Positions 9,580 to 17,928 of a stretch of DNA of 64,000 nt are shown piece after piece. The notes under the pieces are model-generated. The model was not told the DNA's origin and searched no databases. It saw only the letters and a program-made list of their open reading frames with translations. Source of the stretch: CBDHFQ01 sp965262565 (GTDB lineage Bacteria > Bacteroidota > Bacteroidia > J057); contig CBDHFQ010000033.1 in assembly GCA_965262565.1 (NCBI GenBank), positions 248,001-312,000 on the forward strand. The letters are read 5' to 3'. A program made the position numbers and the translations under genes. Position 1 is the first letter of the stretch; each line of letters begins with the position of its first letter.

Positions 9580-10926
9580 TTATTGACAATGATTATTTAG
9601 TAATTCTCTGACTTCTGTTAATTCCTCACCGGAAATTCCATATTCCATGCTTTTTTTGAAGGAATCACAGGCTAATTCTTTATTTTCTTGGGCCAAAGTT
9701 ATCAGTCCTTTGTAATAGTAAGATTGAGCGCTTAAGACATTTACGGCAATCGCATCTTCCGCGGCCTGTAAGGCTTCTTCATACTTTTCGATTTGATACA
9801 AAGCCCATGCCTTTCTATTATGGGAAGCGATTCGTAAATTTGAGTTAGGACTATTTTCTGCTGCAAAAGTCAAATCAGCAATGGATTCTTCAAATTTCCC
9901 TGCTTCTGTTTTATAGTATCCTCTGCTGTAGTATAGTAATTCATCTTTAGGGTTACATTCCAGCATTTTATTATAAGTGTCGATGATATTATCATAATCT
10001 TTTTCGGCTAAAAATAGTTCAGCCACGAGTGGATAAACAGCACAAGCTATCCCTGGACTATTACTAATGACCAATTGATAATCTTTTAATGCAGCTTCAG
10101 AATCCTCTAATAAAAAATGAATATAGCCACGCTCTGTATATGCATTAGGCAAAGTAGCTAGTATGGTGGAGTCAGGATTATTTATTGCTTCGCCTTCTTC
10201 AATAGCCTGAGTCAGGTCAACCAGCGCACTATCGTATTTACCCACACTTCCTAGTGTCGTTCCTCTGGCGAATAATGCATAGAAACGGTATTGTTGTGCG
10301 AGAAGCACTGAGTCCATCATATGCTCTGTAGAATCGCTTGTGATGGGCTCCGATGAAATATCGGCAGAGTCATTTTTTTCAACCGGAGGATTATATGTAA
10401 GGCTAGAAGTAAAATCCTTGATAGCAAGATCAAATTGTCCTACATCCTTATACTGAAGTCCTCTCTGCATCCAGGTGATATAATCTTCTGGATCTTTATT
10501 AAGTTTTTGTGAGAATAAGGTAATAGCTGCCTGAGCTGAATTTTCTTCTGTAACTAATCTGAAAATAAAAGGAAGATTTACCCAGTAATCTACTTCTTTT
10601 CCATCCAGAGTAGCAGGAGTAAATACCAAGTCTGAAATATATGTATCTACGGCTTCGTTAAGGATCGAATCTGTTTTACTGATGATCTTATGCTGCACAT
10701 AGTTCCCTTCCGAATTAACCAGGGTCCGGGCAATCACTGTTCCTTCCAGGCTGGAATCTATCGCTGCTTGAGGGTATCCAATGGAATCCCGAACAATGGA
10801 CATATTTTGAGGTACAGGTTCCTGATCTACAAACATAAAATCATTTATTCCAGGTGCCCCATCATTTTGTCCCCAACTTACGTTCCAGATCAACAAACCA
10901 ACTACAAAGTAAATGCTATATTTCAT
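9580..10926 (-). CDS. Secreted TonB C-terminal-domain / TPR-repeat protein
   Basis: This 448-residue protein has a signal peptide (about 1-19, ending SWGQ). Residues about 45-130 match the TonB_C/energy-transducer fold (PQAAIDSSLEGTVIARTLVNSEG and AVDTYISDLVFTPATLDGKEV), here without the usual membrane anchor and proline-rich spacer of a working TonB. From about 135 to the end there are around six to eight tetratricopeptide repeats (ITWMQRGLQYKDVGQFDLAIKDFTSSL and similar). Bacteroidota often reuse the TonB_C fold in periplasmic proteins; the role is probably a periplasmic scaffold. It is the last gene of a long minus-strand run, 41 bases after the oxidoreductase gene. Confidence 0.82.
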   Translation of the reverse strand: MKYSIYFVVGLLIWNVSWGQNDGAPGINDFMFVDQEPVPQNMSIVRDSIGYPQAAIDSSLEGTVIARTLVNSEGNYVQHKIISKTDSILNEAVDTYISDLVFTPATLDGKEVDYWVNLPFIFRLVTEENSAQAAITLFSQKLNKDPEDYITWMQRGLQYKDVGQFDLAIKDFTSSLTYNPPVEKNDSADISSEPITSDSTEHMMDSVLLAQQYRFYALFARGTTLGSVGKYDSALVDLTQAIEEGEAINNPDSTILATLPNAYTERGYIHFLLEDSEAALKDYQLVISNSPGIACAVYPLVAELFLAEKDYDNIIDTYNKMLECNPKDELLYYSRGYYKTEAGKFEESIADLTFAAENSPNSNLRIASHNRKAWALYQIEKYEEALQAAEDAIAVNVLSAQSYYYKGLITLAQENKELACDSFKKSMEYGISGEELTEVRELLNNHCQ

Positions 10927-10967
10927 GCCGTAAAATTTTGCACAAACTTACAAAAACGATCAAAACC

Positions 10968-11993
10968 TTACCACTTTATCACAATCTTTCCCATGGTTTT
11001 ACGTTTTTCGAGGTTTTCATGGGCTTCTGCTAACTGGCTGACAGGAAAAATGCCACCTATATTCGGAGTCAGAATTCCTTTAGCACCAGCCTCTATTGTT
11101 TCTTTCAGGACTCTTTGAGCAGTAGATGGCCTATTATCGGATAACGCCAATAAATTCACACCAATAATAGATCTGCTTCTCCCTATCAGCTTCATCGGAT
11201 GATAGGTTCCGAATTGTCGGAATCTCCACAATCGAGCAAATATATTCGGGGCAGAACTAAGGCTGGCAGCACCAAAAGTAACTATTCTTCCTCCAGCACT
11301 TAACAGGTCTAGTCCATCATTGAATGTTTTTCCTCCAACAGAATCAAATATGACATCTAAGCCAGCTTTTCCTCTTAAGGTACGGATGGTTTGGGCAAAG
11401 TCATTTTCTCGATAATTTATAGGAAAATGGACGCCTAGTTCTTGAAGGTAGGTGAGCTTTTCTTTGGTACTGGCAGTGCCATACACAATACATTTGCGGT
11501 GAAGGGCTAGTTGGACCAATAAAGACCCTACCCCTCCTGCTGCTGCATGGATAAGAACGTGATCCTCAGGAAAAAGATTGACGACTTCACAAGCACTGTA
11601 ATAGGCTGTACAGCCTTGTGTGGTCAAAGCGAGCGCTTTTCCTACATCTTCCTTCTGCGAAACAAGGCTAATGCCATTTGAACTGGTACAAACGTATTCT
11701 GCATAAGCACCAAAACGAGTAAGCGCTGCGACCCGGTCTCCTACTTTCCATTCTGTTACTCCTTCTCCTAATTCTGAAATAAATCCAATAGCCTCATATC
11801 CCAAAATGCCGGGTGGTTTGGGAGCAGGAGGATATAATTTCTTTCTGGCCAGGACATCGGCAAAATTTAGCCCAAATGCTTCTACGCGTATTTGAACTTC
11901 TCCGGCTTTGGGAGTGGGCTTAGGCACTTTTCGTATTTCAAATGCTTGATCAGCAGAACCGTAACTGACCAATACTGCAGCATTCATTTCCAT
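10968..11993 (-). CDS. Medium-chain dehydrogenase/reductase, VAT1/quinone-oxidoreductase-like
   Basis: This 341-residue cytoplasmic enzyme has an N-terminal GroES-like domain (about 28-125, PKAGEVQIRVEAFGLNFADVLARK) and a Rossmann domain with the NAD(P)H-binding turn HAAAGGVGSLLVQLA (about 149-163). It lacks the Cys/His cluster of zinc alcohol dehydrogenases, so it belongs with zeta-crystallin/QOR/VAT1-type NADPH-dependent reductases of quinones or activated alkenes. The closing GKIVIKW is typical of this group. The start is 5 bases downstream of the amidohydrolase-like gene stop, so the two are probably co-transcribed. The substrate is not predictable. Confidence 0.88.
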   Translation of the reverse strand: MEMNAAVLVSYGSADQAFEIRKVPKPTPKAGEVQIRVEAFGLNFADVLARKKLYPPAPKPPGILGYEAIGFISELGEGVTEWKVGDRVAALTRFGAYAEYVCTSSNGISLVSQKEDVGKALALTTQGCTAYYSACEVVNLFPEDHVLIHAAAGGVGSLLVQLALHRKCIVYGTASTKEKLTYLQELGVHFPINYRENDFAQTIRTLRGKAGLDVIFDSVGGKTFNDGLDLLSAGGRIVTFGAASLSSAPNIFARLWRFRQFGTYHPMKLIGRSRSIIGVNLLALSDNRPSTAQRVLKETIEAGAKGILTPNIGGIFPVSQLAEAHENLEKRKTMGKIVIKW

Positions 11994-11998
11994 AAGAA

Positions 11999-13060
11999 TT
12001 ATTGGGTTGGGGTGTTTGTTTCAAAGAGAATATTACCAGCCTGAAGGACCGTTAAAGGTTTTGTCAGCGCCTGAATATCTTGTAAAGGGTTTGCAGATAG
12101 CAATAATATATCTGCCTGAAATCCAGGTTGAATTTTTCCTAGTTCGTGATCAATTTTAAGTAATCCGGCAGGAATAAGAGTTACAGCTTGTAAAATGTAG
12201 GAGGTTGGAACGGACGATCTGGCCATTAACAAGATTTCCCTCAAAAATGCCTTATGTTTGACCTCCTGAAAGATAGGATTCATCCCATTACACAAAGGGA
12301 TGCCATACAGATAAGCTCGTTGGATATTCTCCAAATAGTTCTCCAGTTCAAGTTGATTATCCGGGACAGAGCTAAAAGAAATAGCTGCCCCTTGCGTTTT
12401 TATTTGGGATAAGATGAATTCTGATAAGGTATCTTTTCCTGTATAGATAATTAAGGAGGGTCGTCCTTCTAGTCCATTAACAAGTATTTCTTTGCTGTCT
12501 GTTTCAAGAATCGCTTGGGTCGTCGAATCTGAAATAAGGATTCTCGGACCTCCTATCTTACCTTCCTGGACTTGAGATTGAACCAATTCAATATTGTTAA
12601 GGGGATCTAATCGAGATTGCAAGGTAGTAATTCCCGATTCGTGATATGAGCGGCGCAACCGGGGGCGTAGTTTGGTATAGGCCATGATCTGTTTCCAGGC
12701 TGGTAGCGTACTCATTGTACTATCCATAGAAAAAAAGCTGGTATTTATATCAATGAAGGCGGGCATGACCCATTGATCCTCAGCTTCAATAATATATGCA
12801 TTATCTGGAAGGGAGCACGTATCGCCTATACACCTAATTTTATTCGATTCAATCACAATGGAAGCTGCGTATTGAGGTAAGCTATCTGTTCCGTCCCAAT
12901 AATTTGCATGTTGAATAACAATATAAGGATGAGTAATTCCCGTATACTGATATCTTCCTGAAAAATAGAATGCAAAAAAAGCCACACCACTAATGGAAGC
13001 TAACACCATCATCAATATGGCAATTAGCTTGATATAGCTGCCATTTTTTTTCATGAGCAA
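11999..13060 (-). CDS. Amidohydrolase-like membrane-anchored protein that has lost its metal site
   Basis: This 353-residue protein has a signal anchor (about 9-32), then the N-terminal beta strand pair and C-terminal GKIQPGFQADILLLSANPLQDI of the amidohydrolase/imidazolonepropionase-like superfamily. In working members the first strand reads like PGFIDxHxH. Here it is VMPAFIDINTSFF, with both metal His residues missing. I also see no later His-x-x-x-His or carbamylated-Lys context, so catalysis by the usual mono- or dizinc mechanism is unlikely. The frame is intact with no internal stops, which suggests a retained non-catalytic role rather than simple decay. It sits 5 bases from each of its neighbours in the run. 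Confidence 0.78.
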   Translation of the reverse strand: MLMKKNGSYIKLIAILMMVLASISGVAFFAFYFSGRYQYTGITHPYIVIQHANYWDGTDSLPQYAASIVIESNKIRCIGDTCSLPDNAYIIEAEDQWVMPAFIDINTSFFSMDSTMSTLPAWKQIMAYTKLRPRLRRSYHESGITTLQSRLDPLNNIELVQSQVQEGKIGGPRILISDSTTQAILETDSKEILVNGLEGRPSLIIYTGKDTLSEFILSQIKTQGAAISFSSVPDNQLELENYLENIQRAYLYGIPLCNGMNPIFQEVKHKAFLREILLMARSSVPTSYILQAVTLIPAGLLKIDHELGKIQPGFQADILLLSANPLQDIQALTKPLTVLQAGNILFETNTPTQ

Positions 13061-13065
13061 TAAAA

Positions 13066-14136
13066 TTACGCACTTCTGTAAGAATCAAACCAGGATAAAA
13101 TTCCCTTTGAAGGAGGATAATTCCTTAATAAAGTGGCAAAATAATTAGAATTCTCGAAATGTACTTCTAAAGCTACTAAGTAGGGGAGTAGATGCATTTC
13201 GGTTTGATCTAAATAGGGCAAGTTTAAAATATGATTTTGAAGGTAATTTCTAAACTCCTCTATTTGGATTTTGATGCGATGCCCTTCAGTGGTATGCTTG
13301 GGAAGTTTCTGGTATGCGACTAAATGAAGGAAAATGTGGGGAATAAAAAGAGGAAAAAGAAGACTTGAAAAATGACTTTCCAGCCAAATTAATACCAGAC
13401 CTAGGCCAACCATACTTATAAGCATCAAGGTAAATTTTATCCAGGATCTGGTCACATAGGAAATTAAGGTAAGATACGTCAAGATGGATAATACCGGATA
13501 AATGATAATAATATAAATAGATATAAAATGGAAAAGATCCGGTAAAAACAGGTAAGCATTGATGGTGAGAAAACATATAGATAGCAGCATGCCCCCAAAT
13601 ATGATTTCTTTAACACGCGTAAAATATGAGTGAAAGCGTTTTTGTAGAACCTTTTCCATCCTAAGTTCAGCTTTATCTGTATTTCTGTCTCGTTGATGGG
13701 TAATCCTCATTTGTTGTTGGAAAAGTGATCCATTTGAGGAGAGGGCAGCCTTTTCTTCTTTAGTTAGTAGGGCAATTCGACTAAAATTAACCAGAGAGAC
13801 GTAGAAAAAATCCTTGTCCCAATGTACCCGATAGCAATTTTTAACCACAGCGCTAAGAATGGCAGCTAATAGGCAATTGGAATCAAAATAACTAAGCCAA
13901 AGATATCGAATAGCAGCAGGAGATAATTGGTCTGGGGGAGATGTTCTTTCGATGATGGAGGGATGGCCTGTATTTTTGTGTTTGTAGAAAAAAAAGGAAT
14001 AGTATAAGAGGGTCAACAGAATTGAGACTCCAGTACTAAGAAGTATAGGCGTGTTTGAAATAAGAGCGGACCAGTTTTCCAGATATGTTCCTGATTGTAA
14101 CATAATCGACCCACAGCGGATTAACGTATATTCCAC
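13066..14136 (-). CDS. DUF2207-like integral membrane protein without the N-terminal ectodomain
   Basis: The frame opens with GTG at 14136 (356 residues); an ATG 33 bases in, at 14103, is an equally good start. After a membrane segment (about 30-50) it has PDQLSPAAIRYL (68-79), AAILSAVVKNCYRV (91-104) and a LTKEEKAALSSNGSLF stretch, then several membrane helices (about 175-265) and LLPYLVALEV near 314-323. This order matches the C-terminal half of DUF2207 membrane proteins (SPA-x-x-x-YL, ATLLDLAxRG, LPYxVALG). The usual large N-terminal DUF2207 domain is absent. The match is from memory of the family pattern and is moderate. The function is unknown. It is the gene after the sigma factor, 65 bases downstream. 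Confidence 0.7.
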   Translation of the reverse strand: MEYTLIRCGSIMLQSGTYLENWSALISNTPILLSTGVSILLTLLYYSFFFYKHKNTGHPSIIERTSPPDQLSPAAIRYLWLSYFDSNCLLAAILSAVVKNCYRVHWDKDFFYVSLVNFSRIALLTKEEKAALSSNGSLFQQQMRITHQRDRNTDKAELRMEKVLQKRFHSYFTRVKEIIFGGMLLSICFLTINAYLFLPDLFHFISIYIIIIYPVLSILTYLTLISYVTRSWIKFTLMLISMVGLGLVLIWLESHFSSLLFPLFIPHIFLHLVAYQKLPKHTTEGHRIKIQIEEFRNYLQNHILNLPYLDQTEMHLLPYLVALEVHFENSNYFATLLRNYPPSKGILSWFDSYRSA

Positions 14137-14201
14137 TAAAGATTATTCTCATATAATAATGCTGAACTTTTAAAAAGCAATGTTATTTCGCCAAAGAATT
14201 A

Positions 14202-14810
14202 TTACATCTGGGACCTCATGTTTTTCAGCTCTTGATTTAGTAATTCACGGGCGCGAAATAATTGTGCTTTTACGGTTCCAAGAGGAATCTGAAGTTCCTG
14301 TGCTACCTCTTCATATGAAAGTTCTTTGAAATATCGAAGCTCTACCAGTACCCTATATTTTTCAGGAAGTCGTGCGATGGCCATATTTAAGTAATGCTGG
14401 CGTTGTTTCTTCTGAACTTTTTGATTCGGATCGGGATTTTCATCTTTAACATCAAATCGCATATTACTTCCATCGTCTCCCTCTACCGGTTGATCAATAG
14501 AAACCGTCTGAACACGCTTCTTTCGAATAAAATCGATACAGTTATTCGTGGCAATTCTGAATAACCAGGTAGAAAAAGCATATTTAGAATCAAACTTTTC
14601 TATCGAGTTAAATGCTTTCGCAAATGCCTCCTGCGTCAGATCCTCCGCATCATCTGCATTTTTCACCATTTTCAGCAACATATAATAAACAGACTTGCGA
14701 TATTTTTTAAGCAAGGATTCGAAAGCCTTATTATCTCCCTTCTTAGCATTCGCTACTAGTACTCGATCTTCTTCAGTATTTTTAGATATTTTTGGTTTTA
14801 TTTCTTCCAT
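14202..14810 (-). CDS. RNA polymerase sigma factor, ECF/sigma-70 family
   Basis: This 202-residue protein has the region 2 pattern (AFESLLKKYRKSVYYMLLKMVKNADDAEDLTQEAFAKAFNSIEKF, about 30-75, then TWLFRIATNNCIDFIRKKR) and region 4 (LPEKYRVLVELRYFKELSYEEVAQELQIPLGTVKAQLFRARELL, about 145-190). No anti-sigma gene lies next to it. The start overlaps the end of the glycosyltransferase gene by 13 bases, so its expression is translationally tied to that envelope-type gene. Its promoters and regulon cannot be read from the window. ECF-type assignment is firm; the specific subgroup is not known. Confidence 0.93.
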   Translation of the reverse strand: MEEIKPKISKNTEEDRVLVANAKKGDNKAFESLLKKYRKSVYYMLLKMVKNADDAEDLTQEAFAKAFNSIEKFDSKYAFSTWLFRIATNNCIDFIRKKRVQTVSIDQPVEGDDGSNMRFDVKDENPDPNQKVQKKQRQHYLNMAIARLPEKYRVLVELRYFKELSYEEVAQELQIPLGTVKAQLFRARELLNQELKNMRSQM

Positions 14811-15973
14811 GCTGGAGTCCTGATTAACCCTATAGGCACTATGATCAGATTATATATGAACGTGAGCAGGTCCAAAATCGGGAACCAGTTGATAATCTTA
14901 GGCTCCTGCATCACCTTATTGATGTTGTGAAAAATAATATACCCTACAAGGGTTTTTATACCATATAGTATAGCTACTTCCCAATGCGATTCTCCAAGAC
15001 TTAAACATACAAGTATTCCACAGTAAAACAAAGCATGTGAAAAATGAAATAAGCCTAATAGAAGTTTAGTTTGCCATCTATAATCATGAGAAGCACTAAG
15101 GTGTCTGGTTTTTTGATAAAAAAGTCCTAAAAAAGTGTGTTTGGGTTCTGAAAAGGTTGTACTATCTGGCGTTATCATTAAGCCTATACGTTTGTTACCC
15201 GCATATTTATTTATCAAGATATCATCATCGCCCGAAAGTCGGTGTTTAATCTCATTCATCCCTCCGCTGGATTCATAAAAATGTCTGGTATAAACTAAAT
15301 TTCTTCCTACCGCCATATAGGGAATTCCCAGTGATGCTAATCCCATGTATTGAAATGCGGTATAAAAGGTTTCAAATCTGATAAATAGGTTGATCCATTC
15401 AGGATATACCTTATATTTTCCAAGGCCGAGTAAGACTTCTTCATTATTCTGTAAATGTAGGGTAATTTCTGATAACCATCGGGAAGAGACCGTACAATCC
15501 GCATCAGTAAAGGCAAAAACATTGTGTTCTGCATGCGAAATTCCTACCTCTATGGCCCATTTCTTTGGACTCCAGCCTTTTGGTGTATCAAAGATTCGAA
15601 TGATATTTATAGGTGCAGTGGAGGAGACAAAAGAATTTACTACGTGTTCACTTCCATCACTACATCTATCCAAAACGATAACAATTTCATATTTACCTTT
15701 ATAGTCCTGTTCGATAAGACCAGAGAGGAGATGTTCTAAATGATTCTCCTCATTGTGAGCAGCAACGATAATGCTGATTCCAACAGAAGATACTACCTGC
15801 CCTTTAATTCTTTTATTCATAATGTTGTACCAGCCAATGAACATGATACTCAACATAAGTAAGTAAATGGATAAGGCCCCTCCAGCTATTAAGACAGGTA
15901 ATTCACTTAATTCCATAAGATTAGTGATAAACGATAGCAGAAATTTAGCGACGATGGAGTCGATAATCCGCAC
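14798..15973 (-). CDS. Family 2 glycosyltransferase, membrane-bound
   Basis: This 391-residue protein has an N-terminal membrane segment (about 25-48) and a GT-A domain with IIVAAHNEENHLEHLL (about 67-82), VLDRCSDGS, the metal-binding AFTDADCTVSSRWL and a later SGDDDILINKY. There are about three C-terminal membrane helices (roughly 305-385). It transfers a sugar from a nucleotide donor to a lipid or polysaccharide acceptor at the inner membrane; donor and acceptor are unknown. The annotated ATG lies 29 bases inside the preceding EEP gene. An ATG at codon 20 (15916), just before the first membrane helix, could be the real start. It overlaps the sigma factor gene downstream by 13 bases. Confidence 0.88.
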   Translation of the reverse strand: MRIIDSIVAKFLLSFITNLMELSELPVLIAGGALSIYLLMLSIMFIGWYNIMNKRIKGQVVSSVGISIIVAAHNEENHLEHLLSGLIEQDYKGKYEIVIVLDRCSDGSEHVVNSFVSSTAPINIIRIFDTPKGWSPKKWAIEVGISHAEHNVFAFTDADCTVSSRWLSEITLHLQNNEEVLLGLGKYKVYPEWINLFIRFETFYTAFQYMGLASLGIPYMAVGRNLVYTRHFYESSGGMNEIKHRLSGDDDILINKYAGNKRIGLMITPDSTTFSEPKHTFLGLFYQKTRHLSASHDYRWQTKLLLGLFHFSHALFYCGILVCLSLGESHWEVAILYGIKTLVGYIIFHNINKVMQEPKIINWFPILDLLTFIYNLIIVPIGLIRTPAWKK

Positions 15974-17015
15974 TGACAGGCTTATGATCCGATAGACGAA
16001 TTTCTGGAATTTCGTGTTTTATTAGTTGCCAATCAGAAGAAAAGAATTGATAGTCAATTCTAATACCCATTTCAGGCTCCTTCATGTAGGGAAAAGACCA
16101 ACCTATCCCATTTCCCTTTTCCAAAAAACTATCGGTATATAACGAAAACAGATGTCGTAAAATATGAGTATGTGGCATCGCATTCATGTCCCCTGTGATG
16201 ATGAGAGGTGTAGAAACCTTTTTAAGCTTTAAACTTGCAATTTTCAGTGTTTTGTCTTGCTCTATTACTATGTAATTACATCGTTTTATTAGCATAGGCA
16301 ACCGTTCTTTCAGTTTTTTCCTTACCCAGTGCCAGGAAGGAAATTGAAAGGAATGCAAATGAATGTTAGCAACCGCGATGGTATCTTCATGTACCTTCAT
16401 ATAAGCTAAATATCCGCTATTTGTGGCATTACTTAAGTGAAAAAGGGTGTCTATTTGAACGATCGGGAACTTTGAGAAAAATATAGCACCATGGATATGA
16501 TAAGGGAGCTTCACAAATTGCACATGCGGTAGGTTAAGTTCTTCTTGAAGATAGGGGATCGCACGATTTCCTCCGTTCATATGTTGGTTCCTAAATTCCT
16601 GCATACAAAGGATATCAGGATTTACTCCTTTTAGTGCCTTGGCGATATCTACTACCCTTTTTTGATTATGTGAAAAATTGCGAATATTAAATGAAGTAAT
16701 GCGGAGCGTTTCTTCTGCAGAAGGAGGATCATTTTTCCAATCAATCTGAACTTCATAAGACAATACATAAATGCATAGGCAAATACCTGGAAGGGTACAT
16801 GCGATGTGAGATAACTTTTTAGCGATTAAGCTAATAAGTAATCCAACGAAGTGAATCACCCCTAAATAGGGTATTAAAATAGGCATCAATTGTAAAATGG
16901 GGAACCATTTTACGGGAATATATGGAGCCGAACATACAAAGATAGTAAGTAGAAGGACTACAATATACAAGGTCAGAACTATACGATAAACCGTAAGTTT
17001 GAGGCTATTTATCAT
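15945..17015 (-). CDS. Membrane-anchored endonuclease/exonuclease/phosphatase-family protein
   Basis: This 356-residue protein has three N-terminal membrane segments (about 10-85), then an EEP domain with a complete set of active-site motifs: TSFNIRNFS, CMQEFRNQ, NIHLHSFQ, ITGDMNAMPHTH, MGIRIDYQFF and a terminal RLSDHKPVSADY. These are the Asn, Glu, His, Asp/Asn and Asp-His residues of the DNase I/phosphodiesterase fold, so the enzyme should be active on a phosphodiester or phosphomonoester. The domain probably faces the periplasm, as in many Bacteroidota homologues. It overlaps the rhomboid-like gene upstream by 11 bases and the glycosyltransferase downstream by 29, which argues for one operon. 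Confidence 0.88.
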   Translation of the reverse strand: MINSLKLTVYRIVLTLYIVVLLLTIFVCSAPYIPVKWFPILQLMPILIPYLGVIHFVGLLISLIAKKLSHIACTLPGICLCIYVLSYEVQIDWKNDPPSAEETLRITSFNIRNFSHNQKRVVDIAKALKGVNPDILCMQEFRNQHMNGGNRAIPYLQEELNLPHVQFVKLPYHIHGAIFFSKFPIVQIDTLFHLSNATNSGYLAYMKVHEDTIAVANIHLHSFQFPSWHWVRKKLKERLPMLIKRCNYIVIEQDKTLKIASLKLKKVSTPLIITGDMNAMPHTHILRHLFSLYTDSFLEKGNGIGWSFPYMKEPEMGIRIDYQFFSSDWQLIKHEIPEIRLSDHKPVSADYRLHRR

Positions 17016-17907
17016 TATCTTTTTGGCTCGATGCCCGAAATAGCAATTCTTTTTCTTCTCTGGTCAGGCTTTCATATCCCTTAGCAGAAATTTTATCGAG
17101 AATACCATCAATCACATGTTGAGGAATATCGTCAGGAGAAATCTTTTTTCCTGTATTGGCATATTCTTCATTAGCTTTAGTACCATACTTCACTTTCATT
17201 CGAGGCTTATTCTCTTTATCCTGATAGTAGGACCAAATAAGTTCTGTTATATCGGTTCCTCTTCTTAGAAGAATGATGTGGAAAAAACCAAGGGTAGCCG
17301 CGATGATAATGGCTACTCCCTGAGGAGTGACAAAAGTATATGACAGCTCTAATAATAGCAGAACTAAGCCTATCCAAAGGATTTTCACCCTTCCAAACAA
17401 AAATAATTGGATAGGGTAATCTGGAACCAATGTAATACTCGAAATGATTAATGTAATCATTATTGTAGATATACCCGCTACATACGGAACCGGATACACA
17501 GGAAGAAATGAACAGGATAGTACAGTTAGAATAGCTACCAGAGGAACAGTCAATATGACCAATCTTTTGGTTCTGGTATCTCCTAGGAGCTGTTGATGAA
17601 TTTTTCCAAAGATAAATAGAATCCAAAGGTCAAAAAACACTCGGATAAGCATGTAAAATCCCATATCGGGGACAAAGAAAGGATAAGTAAAAATGGTCCA
17701 GGGTCTGAAAAGAAGTACTTGACCTTCAGTGGGTAATAAGAGATATGGGATTAATTCTTCAAAAATTTTTCCATCACCACCACCGAATATGAGGGCGATA
17801 ATAGCTACAATAATTTCCAGGATAAGACCTGCTACAGCTAATACGACAAGCCAACCTGAAGTTTGATGTACACCTATAAAGGCTCTTAATTGTTGTTTAG
17901 CATCCAT
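17005..17907 (-). CDS. Rhomboid-fold membrane protein with degenerate active site, DUF6576-like tail
   Basis: This 300-residue protein has about six membrane helices (roughly 17-225) and a soluble C-terminal tail (ISPDDIPQHVIDGILDKIS, then LTREEKELLFRASS) of the kind attached to many Bacteroidota rhomboid proteins. The expected catalytic GxSG is GIST (in VAGISTIM), the HxxxN of helix 2 (HLLFN in active enzymes) is not present in the corresponding GFYMLIRVFFDLW, and the HxxG of helix 6 is replaced by GFFHII. It is therefore probably a pseudoprotease. The gene follows an intact rhomboid by 21 bases and overlaps the EEP gene by 11. Confidence 0.8.
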   Translation of the reverse strand: MDAKQQLRAFIGVHQTSGWLVVLAVAGLILEIIVAIIALIFGGGDGKIFEELIPYLLLPTEGQVLLFRPWTIFTYPFFVPDMGFYMLIRVFFDLWILFIFGKIHQQLLGDTRTKRLVILTVPLVAILTVLSCSFLPVYPVPYVAGISTIMITLIISSITLVPDYPIQLFLFGRVKILWIGLVLLLLELSYTFVTPQGVAIIIAATLGFFHIILLRRGTDITELIWSYYQDKENKPRMKVKYGTKANEEYANTGKKISPDDIPQHVIDGILDKISAKGYESLTREEKELLFRASSQKDNDK

Positions 17908-17928
17908 GATAAATGATACCCGTATTCA

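Noticed and set aside
10690..11118. Plus-strand open frame of 142 codons
   Set aside because: It spans the antisense of the TPR gene start and the oxidoreductase gene end; its translation has the low-complexity look of a shadow frame.
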